In this document: piece by piece, positions 25,519-32,050 of the stretch
Layout: every line of letters begins with the position of its first letter
Position numbering within the stretch: position 1 is the first letter of the stretch
From: Candidatus Dormiibacterota bacterium
Lineage (GTDB): Bacteria; Chloroflexota; Dormibacteria; Aeolococcales; Aeolococcaceae
Direction: 5' to 3'
Assembly: GCA_003142035.1 (NCBI GenBank)
Contig: PLOF01000074.1
Span: 111,939 to 144,315 of the forward strand
Length of the DNA: 32,377 bases
Made by a program: the position numbers and the translations under genes
The notes under the pieces: model-generated
The model's database searches: none
What the model was told of the DNA's origin: nothing
The model's input: the letters and a program-made list of their open reading frames with translations, nothing else

Positions 25519-25575
25519 GGTCAGCCATTGTGCCCCGAGGGGCAGGCCCCACGGGGTGGGCGCGCAGCCCTGCCC

Positions 25576-26475
25576 TCAGCTCCGAAGCTGCCCGTCACCG
25601 GCATGGCGCTCCAGCCATGCCGCGAACGCGCTGGCAACCGCTCCGGCGCGGGCCGGGGCGTACTCCAGGAAGAGGCGGGGCTCGATGCATTCGAGCTCGA
25701 GGAGCAGCAGTTCGCCCTCCTCCCCACGGGCCATGTCGACCCGGGCATAGAGGAGCCGCTCCGGACCGCCCGGAACCGCGTCGAGGACGGCGCGGGCGAA
25801 TCGGACGTGCTCCTCCAGGAGCGGGGATGGCGCCACCTGCTGGTGACGGCCCAGCGAGAGGTCCGGGGCGGGCGGCACCCCGGCCCGCAGCACGCCGGCC
25901 TTGCGAATCGCGTGGCTGACCTCACCTCCGATGACATAGACGCCGACCTCGCCCTCGCGATCGATGGAGGTGAGGTGCGGCTGGACCATGGCGGTCACGC
26001 CTCCCGCGGTGATGGCGTCGACGTGACGGCGGGCCTCCGGCAGGCCGGACCGGCCATAGGTGGCGGATGCCCGGGCGCCGGCTGAGATCACGGGCTTGAC
26101 GACGAATCGCTCCCAGCGGATCCCGGTCAGGGCTTCCCCGGGCCCAACCCAGAGCGTGGGGACGACGGCCACCCCCGCCCGCTCCAAGTCCCGCAGATAG
26201 CGCTTGTCGCTGTTCCAGGCGAGCACGTCGACCGGGTTGGCGAGCGGTATCCGGTTCGAGGTCTCAGCGCACCAGTCGAGGAAACGGCGAGGGTGGTCGA
26301 CGTAGTCCGAGGCGGACCGGATGACGGCGCCGTCAAAAGCGCCGGGCGTGAAGTCCACCCCCCAGCCCACCGGGGTCCCGGCGATCCCGCGCCGGCCGAG
26401 CTCGGGCAGCAGGAGGTCCCCGTCCGCACCGAGGTCGGAGGCTCCGACCGACGTGATCAACGCGAGGCGGAGCAT
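25576..26475 (-). CDS. ATP-grasp family protein of unknown substrate
   Basis: About 299 residues. After an N-terminal alpha/beta domain (LRLALITSVGASDLGADGDLL..), the ATP-grasp region shows NSDKRYLRDLERAGVAVVPT (88-107) and FVVKPVISAGARA (124-136, with the ATP-binding Lys127). QPHLTSIDREGEVGVYVIGGEVSHA (165-189) and the C-terminal magnesium site LLELECIEPRLFLEY follow. This order is that of RimK/glutathione-synthetase-like amide ligases and of DcsG-type proteins. The substrate cannot be inferred. The start is ATG 26475; an in-frame TTG 26487 is an alternative. It lies between manC (51 bases upstream) and the phosphohexomutase (57 bases downstream), probably in the same transcript. Confidence 0.82.
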   Translation of the reverse strand: MLRLALITSVGASDLGADGDLLLPELGRRGIAGTPVGWGVDFTPGAFDGAVIRSASDYVDHPRRFLDWCAETSNRIPLANPVDVLAWNSDKRYLRDLERAGVAVVPTLWVGPGEALTGIRWERFVVKPVISAGARASATYGRSGLPEARRHVDAITAGGVTAMVQPHLTSIDREGEVGVYVIGGEVSHAIRKAGVLRAGVPPAPDLSLGRHQQVAPSPLLEEHVRFARAVLDAVPGGPERLLYARVDMARGEEGELLLLELECIEPRLFLEYAPARAGAVASAFAAWLERHAGDGQLRS

Positions 26476-26526
26476 CTGCCCTACCAAACCGGCCGTGTCC
26501 GTCGAGGCCTGGGGCGGGGCCGCTCG

Positions 26527-27675
26527 TCAGAGGAGATCGGTACGTCCCTCCGCTCTCAGCCGCGCGACGACCTCCTTGACCCGCTGGGTCTGATCGAGCG
26601 GCATCACCAGCAGAGCGTCGCCGCTGTCCACGACGGCCAGCCCGTGAACGCCCACCACCGTCACCAGGCGACCGCCACGGGCGATGACGAAGCTGTCGGC
26701 GGCATCGAGAGCGAGGACCTCCCCCTCGAGGATGTTTCCGGCAGCGTCACCCTCGCCGCGGTTGAGGCGGGTGTCGTGGAGATCGGCGAAGCTGCCGAGA
26801 TCGGACCAGGAGAAGGAGCCCCGGACGACGGTCAGGCGGCGGGTTCGCTCGAAGATCAGGGTGTCGACGGCCACCGGCTGGATGTCGCCGTAGAGGGAGC
26901 TGGCGCGATCCTCCTCGCCCCGGCGTCGCGCGGCCGCCACCTCGGAGACACGCACGGCCAGGCCTGGGTCGGCGGCCGTCAGCTCCTCCTGGAAGATGGG
27001 CGCAGACCAGGCGAAGAGCCCGCTGTTCCAGAGGTGGCGGCCACCCGCCACGTAACCCTGGGCCACCTCCAAAGACGGCTTCTCGACGAAGCCGGCGGCC
27101 CGGAAGGCGGGAACCGCGGCCGCCGCAACACGCTGGGCTGCGCCGGCCCGAGAGCCGTTCGGGGAGCGCCATCGCTCCGGGGCAAGCGGGGGCCCGTCGA
27201 CCGCAACGTAGCCGAGACCGGTGGACGGGTAGCTGGGGCTGACCCCCACGGTCGCCAGCCCCTCGGTGATCGCGGCCCACCCCGCGGCGGCCAGGACGGC
27301 GGCACGGTAGGCTTCCCCATCCTCGATGTGACTGTCGGCGTGCACCGACGAGATCAGCGCTTCGGGATCCTCCTGGGCGATCCACGCCGTGGCGAGCCCG
27401 AGGGCCGGGCCCGTGCCTTTCGCCTCCGGTTCCGCGATGACGGCGTCCGGTGGAAGGCTCAGTTCGGCCAGTGCCCGGCGGCAGGCCTCGGCCTGCGGGG
27501 CCGTGGTGACGACGTGGACCGAGTCCGCGAGGGGAAGCATCCGATCGACGGTCGCCCGAAGCAGAGTGACTCCGGAGGCGTCCAGGGGCATCAGGTGCTT
27601 GGGGACGCCGGCGCGCGAGAGCGGCCAGAGGCGTGTACCGCTGCCTCCCGCCAGGACGATGACGTGGTAACCCAC
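26527..27675 (-). CDS. manC: Mannose-1-phosphate guanylyltransferase
   Basis: A 382-residue nucleotidyltransferase making GDP-mannose from mannose-1-phosphate and GTP. The signature LAGGSGTRLWPLSRAGVPKHLMPL is at residues 8-31. HADSHI (112-117) stands where the family has the metal-binding HADH-like segment. Substrate motifs FVEKP (196-200) and WNSGLFAW (216-223) follow. The C-terminus is a short beta-helix (EVLALDAADSFVIARGGRLVTVVGVHGLAVVDSGDALLV) without the fused phosphomannose-isomerase cupin of longer ManC proteins. GTG 27675 directly precedes the first strand, so the start is firm. It lies 48 bases after metK. Confidence 0.93.
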   Translation of the reverse strand: MGYHVIVLAGGSGTRLWPLSRAGVPKHLMPLDASGVTLLRATVDRMLPLADSVHVVTTAPQAEACRRALAELSLPPDAVIAEPEAKGTGPALGLATAWIAQEDPEALISSVHADSHIEDGEAYRAAVLAAAGWAAITEGLATVGVSPSYPSTGLGYVAVDGPPLAPERWRSPNGSRAGAAQRVAAAAVPAFRAAGFVEKPSLEVAQGYVAGGRHLWNSGLFAWSAPIFQEELTAADPGLAVRVSEVAAARRRGEEDRASSLYGDIQPVAVDTLIFERTRRLTVVRGSFSWSDLGSFADLHDTRLNRGEGDAAGNILEGEVLALDAADSFVIARGGRLVTVVGVHGLAVVDSGDALLVMPLDQTQRVKEVVARLRAEGRTDLL

Positions 27676-27723
27676 GGCGGCGATGCGGCGGTCAGGCCCG
27701 GAGGGCGCTCGGGATGGACGGCA

Positions 27724-28923
27724 TCAGCCAGCCTTCTCCGCGCCCTTCAGAGGCTCAACCCCGGCCTCCGAGGCGAGCTCGGCGGCGAGACCGGTCTGCT
27801 CCCAGGGAAGGTTGAGGTCGCTCCGGCCGAAGTGGCCGAAGGCCGCGACCTGGCGGTAGATCGGCCGCCGGAGCTGGAGGGCGCTGATGATCCCGACCGG
27901 GGAGAGATCGAAGTACTCGTCGACCAGTGCCTCGATCTGGGAGAGCGGCACGCGCTCTGTCCCGAACGCCTCGATCATCACCGACACGGGCTTGGCAACG
28001 CCGATCGCGTAGGCGACCTGGATCTCGCACTTGGCGGCGAGGCCGGCGGCCACGATGTTCTTGGCCACCCAGCGGGCGGCATACGCCGCGCTGCGATCGA
28101 CCTTGGTCGGATCCTTGCCACTGAACGCGCCACCACCATGCCGGGCGTACCCGCCGTAGGTGTCGACGATGATCTTGCGACCGGTGAGTCCGGCATCCCC
28201 CTGCGGCCCGCCGACGACGAACCGTCCCGTGGGGTTGACGTAGCGCTTGGTCTCGGCATCCAGCCATTCGGCGGGGATGATCGGGTTGACCACCAGTTCC
28301 TGGACGTCGGCGAAGATCTGCTCGTTGGAGACATCGTTGGAGTGCTGGACGCTCACCAGCACCGTGTCCACCCGGCGGGGGCGCCCCTCGTCGTCGTACT
28401 CCACGGTCACCTGGGTCTTCCCGTCGGGACGCGCCCAGCGCAGGGTCCCGTCGCGCCGGGCGGTGGAGAGCTGGCGGGCGAGCCGGTGGGCCAGCTGGAT
28501 GGGGGCGGGCATCAGCTCCGGGGTCTCGTCACAGGCAAAGCCGACCATCATCCCCTGGTCGCCGGCGCCACCCGTGTTGACCCCCTGGGCGATGTCGGGG
28601 GACTGCTCGTCGATGGACACCAGGACGCCGCAGGTCTCGAAGTCGAAGCCGAACTTGGCCCGGGTGTAACCGATCTCGCGGATGGTCTGGCGGACGATGC
28701 CCGGGATGTCGACGTAGGCCTGGGTGCTGATCTCGCCGAAGACCATGACCGTGCCCGTGCAGAGGGCCGTCTCACAGGCGACCCGACCCAGGGGGTCCTT
28801 GGCCAGGACGCCGTCCAGCACCGCGTCACTGATCTGGTCGGCCATCTTGTCGGGATGGCCGTCCGTCACCGACTCCGAGGTGAAGAGCCGCTTCTGCGGC
28901 CCATGGGGGTGGTGCGTGGTCAT
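27724..28923 (-). CDS. metK: S-adenosylmethionine synthetase
   Basis: A 399-residue enzyme making SAM from methionine and ATP. Family motifs: [25 protein letters not shown] (13-37), the [12 protein letters not shown] hexapeptide region, a segment corresponding to [23 protein letters not shown], and the closing [16 protein letters not shown] 28923 was chosen over GTG 28944 because GGAGG lies 8 bases upstream. The leader contains several GC-rich inverted segments (GGCCGGCGCCGCG, GGCCGGTGGCC) but matches no SAM riboswitch I know. TACGAT on the minus strand near 29006 is a possible -10. It heads the minus-strand run leading to manC. Confidence 0.96.
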   Translation of the reverse strand: MTTHHPHGPQKRLFTSESVTDGHPDKMADQISDAVLDGVLAKDPLGRVACETALCTGTVMVFGEISTQAYVDIPGIVRQTIREIGYTRAKFGFDFETCGVLVSIDEQSPDIAQGVNTGGAGDQGMMVGFACDETPELMPAPIQLAHRLARQLSTARRDGTLRWARPDGKTQVTVEYDDEGRPRRVDTVLVSVQHSNDVSNEQIFADVQELVVNPIIPAEWLDAETKRYVNPTGRFVVGGPQGDAGLTGRKIIVDTYGGYARHGGGAFSGKDPTKVDRSAAYAARWVAKNIVAAGLAAKCEIQVAYAIGVAKPVSVMIEAFGTERVPLSQIEALVDEYFDLSPVGIISALQLRRPIYRQVAAFGHFGRSDLNLPWEQTGLAAELASEAGVEPLKGAEKAG

Positions 28924-29056
28924 CTGGAGGCCCTCCAATCTCACCGGCGGCCACCGGCCCGCCTGTCGCGGCGCCGGCCCACTCCTGTCCGAGATGAGGT
29001 CGATCGTACCAGGCTCCAGCTCGAAACCGCGTCGTCACTAGCCGGAAGCCAGCAGG

Positions 29057-29078
29057 ACGTGTACTGTATCCAACACGT
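29057..29078. promoter_or_regulatory. Inverted repeat ACGTGT-N10-ACACGT over a putative promoter
   Basis: A 6-bp inverted repeat (29057-29062 and 29073-29078) in the gap between divergent metK and the zinc-ribbon gene. A TACTGT box (29062-29067), a possible -10 for the plus strand, lies inside it. An operator covering the start point of the zinc-ribbon transcript would look like this. No cognate regulator is known here. Confidence 0.4.
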
Positions 29079-29127
29079 ATCACCAACCCGGCGACGGATT
29101 CAGCGCCGGACTTTAGGAGCACTGGCG

Positions 29128-29448
29128 TTGGCCGTCGATCAGACTCTGCGCTGCCGCGAATGCGGTGTCGACTTCATCTGGACCGAGGGGGAGCAGCAGT
29201 TCTTCTCGTCCAAGGGACTCACCAACCCCCCCTCTCGCTGCCCTTCGTGCCGCGCCGCCCGTAAAGCGGCCGGGATGGGCGGAGGCGGCTACGGCGGCGG
29301 TGGCGGTGGCGGCGGACGCTCCAGCGGTCCTCGCCAGATGTTCGAGGTCACCTGCGCCGGTTGCGGTGGGATCGCTCGGGTCCCCTTCCAGCCCCGCGGT
29401 GACAAGCCCGTCTACTGCAGCGACTGCTTCCGTACGTCGGCACGGTGA
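29128..29448 (+). CDS. Zinc-ribbon protein with CxxC-x17-CxxC domain and Gly-rich linker
   Basis: A 106-residue protein with four CxxC knuckles. C9/C12 and C38/C41 form an N-terminal zf-trcl-like ribbon (TLRCRECGVDFIWTEGEQQFF). C76/C79 and C97/C100, separated by exactly 17 residues, form the second domain. Between them lies a Gly-rich linker with Arg and Tyr (GGGGYGGGGGGGG). Small zinc proteins with such linkers often bind nucleic acid; that is an inference here. The frame is open far upstream, but TTG 29128, with AGGAG 8 bases before it, gives the family-like start (L/M)AVDQTLRC. It overlaps the next gene by GTGA. Confidence 0.88.
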   Translation: MAVDQTLRCRECGVDFIWTEGEQQFFSSKGLTNPPSRCPSCRAARKAAGMGGGGYGGGGGGGGRSSGPRQMFEVTCAGCGGIARVPFQPRGDKPVYCSDCFRTSAR

Positions 29449-29723
29449 CGGGAGTCCCGAGCGACGCTATCGCGATTGGCGCGAGGGTCAGCTTCCCCTA
29501 TGGAGGGAGCCGGCGCGTCGGCACGGTGGCGGATGTCTCGATGCTCCCTGATGGGGGCGGCGGGCTGAGCGTCTCGTACCTGATCGACGTGGGCAACCGC
29601 AAGGTCTTTGTCCAGGGCGACGGGGTGACGCGCGCCAGCGCCGGGCCTCTGCCTGCATTCGACGCGGTGGCCGAGGGGGCCGCCTACGGCCGTAAGCGGC
29701 CGCGCAACCCCCGCCGGAGGTAG
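29445..29723 (+). CDS. Small protein of unknown function
   Basis: A 92-residue protein beginning at a GTG that overlaps the zinc-ribbon stop (GTGA, 29445-29448). The middle part (IAIGARVSFPYGGSRRVGTVADVSMLPDGGGGLSVSYLIDVGNRKVFVQGDGVTRA) alternates short strands and turns, as in a small SH3-like beta barrel. The tail is very basic (YGRKRPRNPRRR). I do not recognise a family. The coupling to a zinc-ribbon gene and the basic tail make a nucleic-acid-associated role plausible but unproven. A strong GC hairpin follows 24 bases after its stop. Confidence 0.68.
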   Translation: MTGVPSDAIAIGARVSFPYGGSRRVGTVADVSMLPDGGGGLSVSYLIDVGNRKVFVQGDGVTRASAGPLPAFDAVAEGAAYGRKRPRNPRRR

Positions 29724-29747
29724 CCGACCGATCCGATCCGCGCACCG

Positions 29748-29772
29748 CGGCGCCCCCGGCTCGGGGGCGCCG
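29748..29772 (+). terminator. GC-rich hairpin after the zinc-ribbon operon
   Basis: An 11-bp perfect stem (GGCGCCCCCG and its complement plus one C-G pair) with a 3-base GCT loop, 24 bases after the small gene and just before the rnhB promoter box. There is no U-tract, so it could be a U-less terminator or a processing site. Confidence 0.5.
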
Positions 29773-29780
29773 GGCGTGCG

Positions 29781-29792
29781 TAGACTGGCGCC
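29781..29792 (+). promoter_or_regulatory. Putative -10 box of a leaderless rnhB transcript
   Basis: TAGACT (29781-29786) followed by GGCGCC and the GTG start at 29793, again TANNNT plus 6 bases. A -35 at the usual distance would fall inside the hairpin and is not recognisable. Confidence 0.5.
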
Positions 29793-30467
29793 GTGCCCCG
29801 CTTCCGGCTCTCGGCCTATATCACGACGACCTTCGGCGTTGAGGACTGGCGAGGTTTCCGACTCTGCGGCATGGACGAGGTGGGCCGGGGAGCCTTTGCC
29901 GGACCACTTGTGGCTGCCGCGGTGGTGCTGCCGCGCGGCTTCCGCCACCCGTGGCTGCGAGATTCCAAGAAGCTGACAGCACACCAGCGGGAGGTGGTGG
30001 CGGAGGAGGTCCACCGCCGGGCCCTCGCCTGTGCGATCTCGGAGATCACCACCGCCGACATCAACCGCTACGGACTGGGCTGGGCAAACGTGGAAGTGTT
30101 TCGCCGCCTGGTCACCGAGGTCACGGCGGACGGCTACTGCTGCGACGGACGGCTCCGGATCGATGCCGCCCACCCCGTCCACTGCCTGGTGGGGGGGGAC
30201 GACCTGGTGCCGCAGATCTCGGCGGCCTCGATCGTCGCCAAGGTGCATCGCGACGCCCTGATGCGCCGCCTCCACCTGGATGCCCCGGTGTACGACTGGG
30301 CCAGCAACAAGGGCTATGGGGCCCCGGTCCACCGCGCCGCGATCCTGGCCCACGGTGTGCACCCCGAGCATCGCCGCGTCTTCATCGAGAATCTGCTCCA
30401 GCTCCAGCTCGACCTGGGGCTGGACGTCGCGGCCAAGGCCCCGCTGGCGCGATCCAGCAGGAGCTGA
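29793..30467 (+). CDS. rnhB: Ribonuclease HII
   Basis: A 224-residue enzyme cutting the RNA strand of RNA-DNA hybrids and removing single ribonucleotides from DNA. The catalytic start CGMDEVGRGAFAGPLVAAAVVL (from about residue 25; DEVGRG 28-33) is intact. DSKKLT is near 58-63, AASIVAKVHRD is in the middle, and YDWASNKGYG and HRRVF are in the last third. The N-terminus carries about 20 residues before the core. GTG 29793 is preceded by a leaderless-type -10. In many bacteria rnhB is followed by a YraN-like nuclease gene, but none is present; the next 93 bases contain no gene I can support. Confidence 0.94.
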   Translation: MPRFRLSAYITTTFGVEDWRGFRLCGMDEVGRGAFAGPLVAAAVVLPRGFRHPWLRDSKKLTAHQREVVAEEVHRRALACAISEITTADINRYGLGWANVEVFRRLVTEVTADGYCCDGRLRIDAAHPVHCLVGGDDLVPQISAASIVAKVHRDALMRRLHLDAPVYDWASNKGYGAPVHRAAILAHGVHPEHRRVFIENLLQLQLDLGLDVAAKAPLARSSRS

Positions 30468-30560
30468 CCCGTCGTGGCGGGAACTGCCGCGGCCTACCTG
30501 CGCCGCACCTGGCTGCCCGACCCACCTGCGCCCCACCCGGCTCTCGAGGAGGTGAGGTGG

Positions 30561-30794
30561 TCAGCCCGCCCCGCAGCCGCACGCACCACCACAACACCCA
30601 CCTCCGGCCGAGGTTCCGGGACGGTCGGAGGCACCCGCCTTTCCTCCCACCAGCATCCCCACACGGCTGATCAGGGGCATGCTCGCGCGGCTCTCGCAGC
30701 GGGGACAGACGGCCGCCAGCTCACGCTGCGCCATCGGACGCACCACCTCGTAGACGGCGGTGCAGTCTTTGCAGCGGTACTCGTAGAGGGGCAC
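30561..30794 (-). CDS. FmdB-type zinc-ribbon protein
   Basis: A 77-residue protein starting at GTG 30794 (VPLYEYRCKDC), the classic FmdB/CxxC_CXXC_SSSS N-terminus. Zinc ligands are C8/C11 and C30/C33. The hydrophobic SMPLISRVGMLVGG segment follows, then a Gly/Cys-rich tail (GGGCCGGACGCGAG). The frame extends upstream to 30974, but those 60 residues are Arg/Pro-rich and would run across the promoter and LexA box of the divergent gene. TACCCT on the minus strand ends 4 bases before the GTG and may be its -10. The family has no firm role; regulatory or metal-related roles have been proposed. Confidence 0.88.
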   Translation of the reverse strand: MPLYEYRCKDCTAVYEVVRPMAQRELAAVCPRCESRASMPLISRVGMLVGGKAGASDRPGTSAGGGCCGGACGCGAG

Positions 30795-30821
30795 TCGCTC
30801 AGGGTACCGAAGTGGGGGAGT

Positions 30822-30850
30822 TTGACATGCGAACATAAGTTCGCTACCAT
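30822..30850 (+). promoter_or_regulatory. Near-consensus sigma70 promoter, leaderless
   Basis: TTGACA (30822-30827), a 17-base spacer, then TACCAT (30845-30850). The ATG at 30857 is 6 bases after the -10, so transcription would begin on the start codon. This is the only perfect -35 I found in the window. The whole spacer is occupied by a LexA-type palindrome. Confidence 0.78.
30829..30844. promoter_or_regulatory. LexA (SOS) box GCGAAC-ATAA-GTTCGC
   Basis: A 6-bp perfect inverted repeat around a 4-base centre, containing CGAAC-N4-GTTCG, the core of the Gram-positive/actinobacterial LexA operator. It fills the space between -35 and -10, so bound LexA would block RNA polymerase. It is nearer the plus-strand gene; the divergent FmdB gene starts 35 bases away on the other side. 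lexA itself is not in the window. Confidence 0.72.
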
Positions 30851-30856
30851 GTGGGC

Positions 30857-31150
30857 ATGGCCGCACTCGGGACGATCGAGTTGGAGCTACCCCTCGGCGA
30901 CGGACCGACGGGAGAGCTGGCGAGCCGGCGGCTGGGCCACGTCCGCCAGATCGTTGGCGATGATGGCGACGCACTCCTGCGGCTGGCCGCAGCCTTCCCC
31001 AACCTGGCTGCTATGTACGCGGCATCCGAGGAGGAGCTGAGCCGCGTGGTCGGCCCGATCGCCGCCGCCCGGATCCGCTGGTTCCTCGACGCTCCGCTGG
31101 CGACCAGCCTGGCGCCCCGGCACCTGAGAGCGCTCGCCCAAGCGGCCTGA
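30857..31150 (+). CDS. Small helix-hairpin-helix-like protein, probably SOS-regulated
   Basis: A 97-residue protein. Residues 42-80 (RLAAAFPNLAAMYAASEEELSRVVGPIAAARIRWFLDAP) follow the pattern of HhH repeats at the end of UvrC or the start of RadC: a helix, a 'gap/score' segment F-x-x-L-x-x-x-x-x-A-S-x-E-E-L, then the hairpin. The usual G-I-G-P hairpin is changed to VVGP. No catalytic domain is present, so it may be a DNA-binding adaptor (inference). ATG 30857 is preferred over the in-frame GTG 30851 because it lies 6 bases after the -10. The promoter contains a LexA box, pointing to induction by DNA damage. I cannot assign a named family. Confidence 0.76.
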   Translation: MAALGTIELELPLGDGPTGELASRRLGHVRQIVGDDGDALLRLAAAFPNLAAMYAASEEELSRVVGPIAAARIRWFLDAPLATSLAPRHLRALAQAA

Positions 31151-31216
31151 CGAGCTGCGGGGGTTGGCGTACCGACCGGGCCTTCGGCGACCAATGCAAC
31201 GCCCGTTGTGCGGTTA

Positions 31217-31233
31217 GGGCGATGGCTTCGCCC
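31217..31233. repeat. Small inverted repeat GGGCGA-N5-TCGCCC
   Basis: A 6-bp stem with a 5-base loop in the 234-base gap between the HhH-like gene and the next gene. It might be a terminator, but there is no T-tract. Nothing else in this gap was recognised as a gene. Confidence 0.3.
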
Positions 31234-31384
31234 GGGACGTGCCGGCTGTGTCAGCATTGGAGCAAGCGGGAAGTCGAATGACGGCAGCGTCGCTGGTGGG
31301 GCGATGGCGGCGCCCGGCCGTCGGGATCCCCGGTTGGGACCGGCCACCGCCCCGTTCATGACCCGCCCATCGAGGAGAAGGACC

Positions 31385-32005
31385 ATGCAGCGCTCCAGGT
31401 CCGCTGTGATCGAGAGACAGGTGGCAGAGACCGGCACCCGAGCCGCCGAGAAGGCGGCCGACACCGTGACCGAGCTCGCCGAACGAGCGGTGGTGGTGGC
31501 CCGTGAAGCCCAGCGCGTGGCCAGTCCGGCACTGCGCAGCGCCGCCCACAGCTCAGCGGAGACCCTGAGCCGCGCCGCCGAACGAGCGGCCGTGGTCCTC
31601 GCCGACGCCGCTGACCGTCTTTCACAGGAGGTTGCCGACATGCCGATCACCGCAAAGGGCAGGCGCGCCGCAAAAGCCGCGGCGAAAGCCGGGATCAAGG
31701 CCGCGCGGCCGAAGCGGTGGCGTCGCCGGTTTCGCCGGACCGTGGTCCTCACCGGTGTCGCCGGGGCGGTGTACCTCGTCGTGACCAAGACACCTCTCAA
31801 GGCCAAGCTTTCGGAGCTGGTCTTTGGTCCCCCGCTCGACGAGGAGGACCTCGAGCCGATCACCCTGCCGGTCAGCGGTTCGCAGGCCCCGGACGAGGGT
31901 GAGGCATCGGAGCCCCCGGCCGCGGCAGATGGCACCAAGAAGACCCCCAAGGCCAGGGGACACACCTCGACCCGGACACCCAAGGACGACGGTGCCGCCG
32001 AGTAG
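31385..32005 (+). CDS. Ala-rich helical single-pass membrane protein, unknown function
   Basis: A 206-residue protein. Residues 1-85 are Ala/Glu/Arg-rich amphipathic helix with two similar units (LAERAVVVARE and AAERAAVVLAD). Residues 90-118 are strongly basic (KGRRAAKAAAKAGIKAARPKRWRRRFRR). A membrane segment follows at about 119-134 (TVVLTGVAGAVYLVVT), then an acidic Pro-rich tail. ATG 31385 has AGGAG 7 bases upstream. A second ATG in frame (31640, Met86) has a perfect AGGAGG 8 bases upstream, so a 121-residue short form may also be made. No family is recognised. The next gene starts 45 bases downstream with its own AGGAG. Confidence 0.72.
   Translation: MQRSRSAVIERQVAETGTRAAEKAADTVTELAERAVVVAREAQRVASPALRSAAHSSAETLSRAAERAAVVLADAADRLSQEVADMPITAKGRRAAKAAAKAGIKAARPKRWRRRFRRTVVLTGVAGAVYLVVTKTPLKAKLSELVFGPPLDEEDLEPITLPVSGSQAPDEGEASEPPAAADGTKKTPKARGHTSTRTPKDDGAAE
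31577..31589 (+). repeat. 13-bp direct repeat (second copy; first at 31478-31490)
   Basis: GCCGAACGAGCGG occurs twice in the same frame, 99 bases apart, encoding the AERA core of both helical units of the Ala-rich protein. This suggests an internal duplication of about 33 residues. Confidence 0.6.
31626..31642 (+). promoter_or_regulatory. Internal Shine-Dalgarno and in-frame ATG
   Basis: AGGAGG at 31626-31631 is followed by 8 bases and ATG 31640, in frame inside the gene above. This is the best ribosome binding site seen in the window and lies exactly before the basic and membrane part of the protein. Confidence 0.55.
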
Positions 32006-32050
32006 GAGAATCTCCCGGCCCGCGCCATCGCCCATCCTGAAGGAGCGTCA

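Noticed and set aside
28924-29006. SAM riboswitch in the metK leader
   Set aside because: GC-rich inverted segments exist, but none of the SAM-I, SAM-II, SAM-IV or SAM/SAH conserved cores could be recognised.
26293-29127. Plus-strand open frame of over 900 codons running into the zinc-ribbon gene
   Set aside because: It is antisense to manC and metK. Only the last 106 codons from TTG 29128 with a ribosome site are a real gene.
30474-31040. 188-codon plus-strand open frame after rnhB, at the place where a yraN gene is often found
   Set aside because: No YraN motifs are present. It is antisense to the FmdB gene and runs through the promoter and LexA box of the HhH gene.
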